Position numbers and translations under genes: made by a program. From Methanotrichaceae archaeon (GTDB lineage Archaea > Halobacteriota > Methanosarcinia > Methanotrichales > Methanotrichaceae): a DNA stretch of 64,000 nucleotides. The stretch spans positions 62,001 to 126,000 of the forward strand of contig JABLXE010000007.1 in the NCBI GenBank assembly GCA_013178225.1, read 5' to 3'. Shown here piece after piece: positions 58,357-64,000 of this stretch; position 1 is the stretch's first letter, and each line of letters starts with the position of its first letter. A model generated the notes under the pieces. That model worked only from the letters and a program-made list of their open reading frames with translations. It did no database searches and was not told where the DNA came from.

Positions 58357-59841
58357 TCAGCTCTTCTCCTGGTCTTCCTCAGCGGTCATGTAGGCACCGA
58401 TGGCGGCGGTGATGGCCGCGATCTTGCGGGTGTCGGCTCCCAGAGCTGAGGCCAGCGACATTCCCTTTTCGTAGTCTTCAACCGCCACGGCCTTCACTGC
58501 CTCGCCTATGTTCTCTTCCTTGATGAAGTGGGTGTTGATGTCGCCGCTTCTGAACCTCTTGTTCCTGAGAACGGCCTTGTGGAAGATCAGGTTGGTCTTG
58601 ACTCCCACGATGATGTACTCGTACAAGGCCCGCTCCATCCTGGCGATGGCTTCCATGCGATCCCGGCCGTGGGCGACCAGCTTGGAGATTAAGGAGTCGT
58701 AATAGGGTGGTATTACATATCCGGTGTAAACGCCCGAGTCAACCCTTATTCCAGGCCCGCCGGGACTGCGATACCTCTTGATCTTGCCCGGGGCTGGGGA
58801 AAAATCGTTCAGCGGGTCCTCGGCGTTGATCCTGCATTCGATGGCCCAGCCTTTGATCTCAATATCGTTCTGAGAATAGGCCAGATCCTCGCCTGCTGCA
58901 ATCAGGATCTGTTCTTTGGCCAGGTCTACGCCGGTGACCATCTCGGTGATGGGATGCTCAACCTGCAGGCGGGTGTTCATCTCCAGGAAGTAGAAATCGC
59001 CTCTTGAGTACATGAACTCCACCGTTCCGGCGCTGACGTAGCCGATGGCCTTGGCGGCCTTGACGGCTATCGAGCCCATCTGCTCTCGCAGGCTCTCGTC
59101 CATCACCGGAGAGGGAGACTCCTCGATCAGCTTCTGGTGGCGGCGCTGAATCGAGCATTCCCGGTCTGAAACGTAGATGGTCTTTCCCCGCCGGTCGGCG
59201 AGAATCTGGAACTCGATGTGCCTTGGTTCAGTCAGATATTTCTCGATGTAGATGGTGTCGTCGCCGAAGGCCGAGCGGGCAACGGATTGCGAGGAGGAGA
59301 GGGCAGGCATTAGCTCCCGGTCGTTCATCACGATCTTCATGCCAATTCCGCCGCCTCCAGCCGCAGGCTTGAGGATTATCGGATAGCCTATACTGTCTGC
59401 AATCTCTGCCGCCTCCTGGGGGTCAGAGATGCCCTCCTCAATTCCGGGAACAATCGGCACCCCCGCGTCCTTCATGGTCTGGCGGGCGGTGATCTTGGAG
59501 CCCATGGAATCGATCGAGCTGCTGGGAGGTCCTATGAAGACGATACCATTGTCCTCGCAGGCAGAGGCGAAGGTGGTGTTCTCGGAAAGGAAGCCATAGC
59601 CGGGATGAATGGCTTCGGACCCGGTCTCCTGAGCAGCCTTGATGATGTTGTCAATGCTCAAATAGCTCTGCGACGAAGGGGACGGGCCGATATAAACGGC
59701 CTCATCCGCATATTTGGCGAAGAGGGCATTCTTATCGGCTTCGGAGTAGACGGCAACCGTTGAGATGCCCAGCTCCCGGCAGGCTCTCATCACACGTATG
59801 GCGATCTCTCCGCGATTGGCAACCAGGATCTTGTTGAACAT
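58357..59841 (-). CDS. pycA: pyruvate carboxylase, biotin carboxylase subunit A
   Basis: Carboxylates the biotin of the partner subunit PycB using ATP and bicarbonate; the complex makes oxaloacetate. The 494 residues have the biotin-carboxylase layout: [33 protein letters not shown] near 80, the ATP-grasp loop [12 protein letters not shown] near 160, [14 protein letters not shown] near 230 and [18 protein letters not shown] near 280. The PycB subunit is not in the window. ATG 59841 is used. It heads the cofactor operon and supplies C4 acid for biosynthesis. Confidence 0.93.
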   Translation of the reverse strand: MFNKILVANRGEIAIRVMRACRELGISTVAVYSEADKNALFAKYADEAVYIGPSPSSQSYLSIDNIIKAAQETGSEAIHPGYGFLSENTTFASACEDNGIVFIGPPSSSIDSMGSKITARQTMKDAGVPIVPGIEEGISDPQEAAEIADSIGYPIILKPAAGGGGIGMKIVMNDRELMPALSSSQSVARSAFGDDTIYIEKYLTEPRHIEFQILADRRGKTIYVSDRECSIQRRHQKLIEESPSPVMDESLREQMGSIAVKAAKAIGYVSAGTVEFMYSRGDFYFLEMNTRLQVEHPITEMVTGVDLAKEQILIAAGEDLAYSQNDIEIKGWAIECRINAEDPLNDFSPAPGKIKRYRSPGGPGIRVDSGVYTGYVIPPYYDSLISKLVAHGRDRMEAIARMERALYEYIIVGVKTNLIFHKAVLRNKRFRSGDINTHFIKEENIGEAVKAVAVEDYEKGMSLASALGADTRKIAAITAAIGAYMTAEEDQEKS

Positions 59842-59943
59842 CCCCAGCACTAAAGCTCTGCCAGGGTAAAACCTTTTTGGAGAGGGCGATAGTAGTAGGC
59901 AAAGAATTAAATCCCTGTTTCGTTATGTTTATATACTGATATA

Positions 59944-60186
59944 ATGTTCGGGCTGAATGTGGCGCTGGCCATGGGGGTGCTGGTGATCGTCACCGGGGTG
60001 GCTCTGGTCGGAGTTCAGGTTATGGAGGGAGGCGGCCAGGAGATGGAGGAGCACAGCTTTAAGCTGATCGGAGCGGAGGCGGGCTCCACCAAATTCCAGA
60101 TCGAGACCTCGTTTCCGGGGGTGGCGGTGATCGCACTGGGAATTCTCCTGATGATTGCCGGAGCGGCCATGTCGCGAGGGTCCTGA
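59944..60186 (+). CDS. small two-span membrane protein
   Basis: 80 residues with two hydrophobic helices (about 5-27 and 58-76) joined by a polar loop rich in Glu/Gly/Lys (GGGQEMEEHSFKLIGAEAG). A strong TATA-like TTTATATA at 59928-59935 lies only about 12 bases before ATG 59944. If that is the true box, translation would start at the in-frame ATG 59971, shortening the first helix; otherwise a weaker box near 59907 is used. Family not recognised. The gap to the next gene is 40 bases. Confidence 0.65.
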   Translation: MFGLNVALAMGVLVIVTGVALVGVQVMEGGGQEMEEHSFKLIGAEAGSTKFQIETSFPGVAVIALGILLMIAGAAMSRGS

Positions 60187-60226
60187 TGGCTAAAGCTATA
60201 ATCCATCAGTCGCAATAACTGCGGCC

Positions 60227-60655
60227 ATGAAGCCCAGGGTGCTCTCAGACGAAGAATGTCTTGGCCTGCTGGAAAAAACCAGATACGGCAGGCTCGGACT
60301 ATCGCTGAACGGCCAGCCGTACGTAGTCCCCATGTCTTATGTCTTCTCCGGCGGCAAGATATTCCTTCACTCCCGCGGAGGGGGCAGGAAGGTGGAGTAC
60401 GTGTCTCAAAATCCCCGGGTCTGCTTTCAGATAGACCTTCTGGATAAGAACCGCTGGGCTAGCGTAATCGCTCTTGGACGTGCCCGCCTCTCTGGAGACC
60501 TGGAGGCCAAGGAAAGGATGTTCGATGTCTTCACCGCCAAAGGACTGGGGGGACACGGAGGAAAGCAGTTTCAAAGGGAGGCGCTGGAGAAGATGCAGAT
60601 GACCATCTGGGAGATAGAGGTCGAGGAGATTTCCGGCAGAGAGGGCATGTGGTAG
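60227..60655 (+). CDS. pyridoxamine 5'-phosphate oxidase-like flavin-binding protein
   Basis: 142 residues of the split-barrel flavoprotein superfamily, closest in pattern to NimA-like members: LLEKTRYGRLGLSLNGQPYVVPMSYVF, IFLHSRGGGRKVEYVSQNPRVCFQID, and WASVIALGRARL. They bind FMN (or deazaflavin F420) and reduce various substrates, so the cofactor here could be either. Its TAG directly abuts the rfcL ATG, so the two genes are cotranscribed, though no functional link is known. Confidence 0.85.
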   Translation: MKPRVLSDEECLGLLEKTRYGRLGLSLNGQPYVVPMSYVFSGGKIFLHSRGGGRKVEYVSQNPRVCFQIDLLDKNRWASVIALGRARLSGDLEAKERMFDVFTAKGLGGHGGKQFQREALEKMQMTIWEIEVEEISGREGMW

Positions 60656-62167
60656 ATGGCGGTCAGGTGGACGGAGAAGTACCGGCCGGCCTCCCTGCGG
60701 GAGGTCCTGGGCAACAACAAAGCGGTAACTGATCTGCGAGAGTGGGCGGAGGCCTGGGAGAGGGGGAAGCCCATTTCCAGGGCAGCGATACTCTACGGTC
60801 CGGCAGGAATCGGCAAGACCTCGGCCGCTTTGGCGCTCGCCTCCGAGATGCAGTGGGACTGGATCGAGATGAACGCGAGCGACATTCGAACGGCAAGCAT
60901 GATCGAGCGGATCGCCGGGCCGGCCTCCAAAAGCCGCACCTTCTCCGGCCAGAGGAGGCTGGTGGTCCTGGACGAGGCCGACAACCTGCACGGGACCGCC
61001 GATCGCGGCGGCGCGGCAGCTATGCTCAAGCTGGTCCGAGGGGCGAGCCAGCCGGTTCTCCTGATCGCCAACGAGTATTATGAGATCGACAAGGCCCTGC
61101 GGGATGCGGCCAAGGGCATCCAGTTCCGGTCGGTGCGATCTCCCACCATCGCCTCAGCTCTGAGGGAGATCTGCCGCGCCGAGGGAGTTGCCTGCGACCC
61201 TGAAGCGCTGCAGCTCATTGCCGAGAGGGCCGGGGGCGATCTGCGAAGCGCCATAAACGATCTGCAGGCAGCAGCGGAGGGGCTGACAGAGCTCAACCTG
61301 AGCGACGTGGTCACGGCCGAGCGCGATGTGCGCTCATCCATATTCCGGGTTCTGGACACGATCTTCAAGGGCAAAGGGGCCAAAGAGGCGCTGGTGGCTT
61401 CCTACTCTCTGGACGAGAGCCCTGAGGACCTGATTCAGTGGGTGGACGAAAACCTGCCCCTGGCCTACAGGGGCCAGGACCTGTTCTGGGGCTTCGAGCG
61501 TCTGGCCAGGGCGGATGTATTCCTGGGAAGAGTCAGGAGACGCCAGACCTACGGGCTGTGGAGATACGCGGGCTTTCTCATGACCGCAGGGGTGCAGGCT
61601 TCCCGGTCTTCTGATCGTCACGGCTACATCGCCTTCCGGCCTCCCAGCCGGTGGAGGAGGCTGGGCCAGACCCGAAAGGCCAGGAACGTTCGCGACTCGG
61701 CCGCCAAGAAGATTGGGAGGCACTGCCATGTATCGGCCCGTTTCTCCCGGGCCGAGCTGATGGGCTTCGTGGGCCTGTTGCTCAAGAACAAGAAGCTAGC
61801 GCCAATGGTTGCGGCAGAGCTTGATCTGAACGCCGATGAGATCGCTCTTCTAATGGAGAGCAATCCTGCCACCAAAAAGGTGCAGACCATCTTCGAGGAG
61901 GCACAGAAGATCCGGGATAAAGAACGGGTGGAGGATATCGAGCTGGCCTGGCATGGCGCGGCTCCGGCGGACAGTAAAGTTCAGGCAGAAGGGCAGGAGG
62001 CATCTGAACCGGAAAAAGAGTTACCTCCCAGGAGAAGAGGCAGACCCCCCAAGGCCGGGGGAGCCAAAGCCGAACAGAATCCCGGTCCTGATGTCAGGAC
62101 TCCGGAAAAGTCTGAAGTCAGCAAGTCTGAAACCAGCAAGAAACAGCGATCTCTATTCGACTTTTAG
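60656..62167 (+). CDS. rfcL: replication factor C large subunit
   Basis: Clamp-loader subunit that opens PCNA onto primed DNA. The 503-residue protein has RFC box II (RWTEKYRP), Walker A GPAGIGKTS near 47, Walker B VVLDEADN near 103, sensor 1 LLIANEYYE, and sensor 2 AGGDLRSAINDLQ near 195. The C-terminal tail is charged with an AT-hook-like RRRGRPPK near 463, and ends in a PIP box, QRSLFDF, for PCNA binding. Size and tail are normal for archaeal RfcL. The small subunit gene is elsewhere. The ATG follows the previous stop without a gap. Confidence 0.95.
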   Translation: MAVRWTEKYRPASLREVLGNNKAVTDLREWAEAWERGKPISRAAILYGPAGIGKTSAALALASEMQWDWIEMNASDIRTASMIERIAGPASKSRTFSGQRRLVVLDEADNLHGTADRGGAAAMLKLVRGASQPVLLIANEYYEIDKALRDAAKGIQFRSVRSPTIASALREICRAEGVACDPEALQLIAERAGGDLRSAINDLQAAAEGLTELNLSDVVTAERDVRSSIFRVLDTIFKGKGAKEALVASYSLDESPEDLIQWVDENLPLAYRGQDLFWGFERLARADVFLGRVRRRQTYGLWRYAGFLMTAGVQASRSSDRHGYIAFRPPSRWRRLGQTRKARNVRDSAAKKIGRHCHVSARFSRAELMGFVGLLLKNKKLAPMVAAELDLNADEIALLMESNPATKKVQTIFEEAQKIRDKERVEDIELAWHGAAPADSKVQAEGQEASEPEKELPPRRRGRPPKAGGAKAEQNPGPDVRTPEKSEVSKSETSKKQRSLFDF

Positions 62168-62833
62168 TGGAGGGGCCTCTGTGGGGGTGCCCCGTCGCGC
62201 GTTTCCAGATCTAATGTTAGCAACAGGCATCAGAATTTGGCGTAAGATGATATCTTATTATCATTTTCCGGTGTTCAGCGGCTTAATCTTCTCGACAACT
62301 GTTATCTAAATTGTTATATGTAATTCAAATTCTTAACAGGCCACCTTTAGTATTAATATCCTGGAATTTTCCAATGTTATTATGATAAAGATGAAGGAAA
62401 TATTAAAAATGTTAATTATAACTGCAGCATCATTTTGTGTGATGGCACTGGTGCTGGTCGGCTGTTATGTAGCTGCATGCTCCTGATACGTTGCAGAAAC
62501 TGGCATAATTTTCAATTTTACAGAAAAATGCTCGTTTCGAGCACCGTATCATATATTTCAACTAATACTTAAATTATCCTGCTTTTATTTTGAACATATA
62601 TTGAATTCCTACAATCAAAAAATCTGAACCTGATAGAACTTCTGGTTGGTCAGGAATCTTTTTCTGCCCTGTTCTGCGACCTTTCTGAATCCCAAAGATC
62701 AGCTCAAGCGACCACCAGCTCAAGCGACCAAAATAATTATCAGGTTCGAACGCGGATGGAAGACCCGCGTGGTTGAGCGTATTCTAAAAGTCACTGGCCC
62801 AAAACATAGCGAAAGGCAGCGGAATTCGGCATC
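62168..62833. other. AT-rich intergenic region with one possible micro-ORF
   Basis: 666 bases between rfcL and the zinc-ribbon gene. A possible 34-codon hydrophobic ORF (62382-62486) is listed separately. A 63-codon frame at 62646-62837 has no membrane, motif or start-site support. No tRNA or other folded RNA was recognised. Confidence 0.4.
62382..62486 (+). CDS. possible hydrophobic micropeptide (34 aa)
   Basis: ATG 62382 (or ATG 62391, 31 residues) opens a short frame: a basic start (MIKMKEILKM), one hydrophobic helix (LIITAASFCVMALVLVGCYV) and an end AACS. A TATA-like TATTAATA at 62351-62358 lies about 27 bases upstream of ATG 62382, at leaderless spacing. Composition and promoter spacing are suggestive; length makes it uncertain. 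It could be a small membrane regulator or chance. Confidence 0.35.
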   Translation: MIKMKEILKMLIITAASFCVMALVLVGCYVAACS

Positions 62834-63451
62834 ATGACCAATCGCGCTGATGAGCTTGAGGCTGCTGCTGGGGCTATAAGTCCCGAGGCGCTGCAGATGG
62901 CAAAGGCGGCCGTAACCACCTCCTGCCAGGAGTATGTCCGGCTGTGCGGCCAATTCTCCCAAAGCCTTGAGACCGTTGAGCCCTCAAAGCTTCATAAGTT
63001 TGCCCGTGCCTTTTGCCTGACGATGCTCGGCCACCTTCCCGCCCGGCCTGAAACCTGCCCCTTCTGCCTCCAGTACGGTCAGGACCGGGAGTGTCGGGGC
63101 TGCGGCTACGCATTGACCCACGGTCGTTGCGATGCTGACGACTCGGCCTTCAGCCTTTTCATCGAGGCCTTTTACGAGCTGGGAAGAATGATATTTCAGG
63201 AGACCGGCATGGATGAATGCGCCTGTGAGCCTGAGGAGGCCAGAAGGGTTCTATCTTCATCAATTGAAGAGTCTTCCCGGTTGGCCGGCGAGATGCAATT
63301 GAGGATTGTTCCGCTTTCCGCACTTCAGCTGATGGAGCAGAAACAGATTTTCATAGATTGCATGATCGGCTGGCTTCCGCTGGGGATTTTCTCTAAAGAT
63401 GTACAGGAGCAGTGCCGCCTTCTGAGGGACCGGCTGAAAGGATACTGGTAG
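62834..63451 (+). CDS. hypothetical protein with zinc-ribbon motif
   Basis: 205 residues, soluble. Residues 76-99 hold a zinc site: CPFC, then CRGCGYALTHGRC (Cys, Cys, His and Cys candidates). Flanking parts are helical (EALQMAKAAVTTSCQEYVRL; FSLFIEAFYELGRMIFQ), with further Cys residues near 130-135 (ECACEPEE) and in the C-terminal helix. I do not recognise the family. The many Cys residues suggest metal binding in a strict anaerobe. The gene stands alone after a 660-base gap. Confidence 0.65.
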   Translation: MTNRADELEAAAGAISPEALQMAKAAVTTSCQEYVRLCGQFSQSLETVEPSKLHKFARAFCLTMLGHLPARPETCPFCLQYGQDRECRGCGYALTHGRCDADDSAFSLFIEAFYELGRMIFQETGMDECACEPEEARRVLSSSIEESSRLAGEMQLRIVPLSALQLMEQKQIFIDCMIGWLPLGIFSKDVQEQCRLLRDRLKGYW

Positions 63452-63851
63452 ATTAAGAGACTGCCAAAAAGAAAGTGCCCGATCTAAGTGAGATCGAAAA
63501 GGTGAATGGCCCCCGCGGTTTCATTCAGGCCTCATTTTGCCGATATGCTCCGATCTCTTTTGGTTTTTGGTTCAAGCGGCCGGTAATTTTCTGTCTTCTG
63601 GAAATGCAAAAAAACTCCCGGGCTTCCGGGCAAAAATCCGCTTGGCTAAATTGACTCAATCGAAAAGAGAATCATTTTGATCCATTTTGATCCATTTTTG
63701 CTCCATTGAATTGAATTCAATTTTGAATGATTATTTTCGATAAAAATTGAGGGCAACCGGGAGGGTCGAGCAGTATATGAGACACCAAATTGAGGCTCAG
63801 GGAACCAAAAAATTAAGACAAGGGAAAGAGTTAATTCAGAGGTCCAATTAC
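63452..63851. other. intergenic region upstream of the MFS gene
   Basis: 400 bases without a supported gene. It includes the perfect 14-base palindrome AATTGAATTCAATT (63709-63722), just after three short TTTTGATCCA/TTTTTGCTCC direct repeats (about 63675-63704). This could be an operator region for the transporter, but no TATA box in a fixed position makes that clear. Confidence 0.35.
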
Positions 63852-64000
63852 TTGCGGGATTCAATGGGGATCTGCTCTGAATCCGCGGCCAAGAATTATG
63901 TGCTCATAGTGGCGACCCTTACTTCCTTCTTGCCGCCCTTCATGGCCTCGTCCATCAACATCGCCCTTCCGGCCATAGGGGCGGAGTTTTCGATGGACGC
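63852..64000 (+). CDS. MFS transporter, N-terminal part (cut by window edge)
   Basis: About 49 residues before the edge. From Met at 63864 it reads MGICSESAAKNYVLIVATLT, then SFLPPFMASSINIALPAIGAEFSM. A first membrane helix with the ASSINIALPAIG pattern is typical of the 14-span drug:H+ antiporter (EmrB/QacA) branch of the MFS. TTG 63852 is favoured as the start because AGAGGT lies 8 bases upstream; ATG 63864 is the alternative. Substrate unknown. Confidence 0.75.
   Translation, partial: MRDSMGICSESAAKNYVLIVATLTSFLPPFMASSINIALPAIGAEFSMD

Noticed and set aside
62646-62837. 63-codon frame before the zinc-ribbon gene
   Set aside because: No ribosome-binding site, TATA box or recognisable pattern; overlaps the next start.
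1-64000. CRISPR array, insertion sequence or prophage
   Set aside because: No regularly spaced identical repeats with unique spacers, no transposase or integrase motifs and no terminal inverted repeats were found by reading both strands.

Overview
The window comes from a methanogenic archaeon, most likely a member of Methanotrichaceae (Methanothrix/Methanosaeta) or a close Methanosarcinales relative. This is an inference from gene content; no marker gene was compared. Archaeal markers are mptA (tetrahydromethanopterin synthesis), rps3ae, rfcL with a C-terminal PIP box, dph6, archaeal-type ribL and coaD, kptA, a form III RuBisCO, and many TATA boxes about 25 bases upstream of leaderless starts. 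Bacterial-type uvrA, uvrB and uvrC are also present, as in many Methanosarcinales. I see no insertion sequence, prophage or CRISPR array. This is chromosomal core and near-core sequence, with AT-rich gaps between well-packed operons.

Layout. 1-8.2 kb: edge of a membrane gene, a cis-prenyltransferase-like protein, kptA, an mptA operon, a large secreted protein with a duplicated tryptophan/tyrosine-rich module (possible cell-surface or sheath protein), rps3ae, an AhpD-like protein and a DUF362 protein. 8.4-12 kb: iorA-iorB-paaK operon for aryl-pyruvate/arylacetate interconversion. 12.3-21.6 kb: zinc-ribbon protein, alpha-glucan phosphorylase, an unusual P2-like ATPase, form III RuBisCO and a second AhpD-like protein. 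21.6-28 kb: uvrC and uvrA diverge around a small tryptophan-repeat ORF, followed by dph6 coupled to a glutamine amidotransferase. 28-36 kb: secreted pentapeptide-repeat, TPR and small proteins, ATC-hydrolase-like and QueG-like proteins, a methyltransferase, a phosphoesterase and tRNA-Cys. 36-43.5 kb: arsR-permease-thioredoxin operon with a palindromic operator, uvrB, CopB-type ATPase, a stand-alone LigD 3'-phosphoesterase and two KGG stress proteins. 43.5-48.4 kb: a 1.1 kb gene-poor gap, thiI operon, flippase-like membrane protein, tRNA-Pro, an 18-bp tandem repeat and a methyltransferase-like protein. 48.5-53.6 kb: a two-subunit ATP-citrate lyase followed by an aconitase-family gene and a PHP protein. 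53.8-56 kb: response regulator, DUF2254 protein and a tiny membrane protein. 56-59.9 kb: a cofactor operon, pycA-birA-JAMM-ribL-coaD. 59.9-64 kb: small membrane protein, flavin-binding protein, rfcL, zinc-ribbon protein and the start of an MFS transporter.

How the genes fit together. The most suggestive theme is C4/C6 acid metabolism. PycA (with BirA to biotinylate its partner subunit) makes oxaloacetate. The ATP-citrate lyase pair links oxaloacetate and acetyl-CoA to citrate, and the downstream aconitase-family protein could take citrate towards isocitrate. In an acetate-grown methanogen with abundant acetyl-CoA the lyase might run in the citrate-forming direction. That is a hypothesis. Other candidates for new biology are the duplicated-module surface protein, the exact 23-residue tryptophan repeat between uvrC and uvrA, a possible ACG start for iorA, the altered ion-site motifs of the P-type ATPase, and a cysteine-rich receiver domain.
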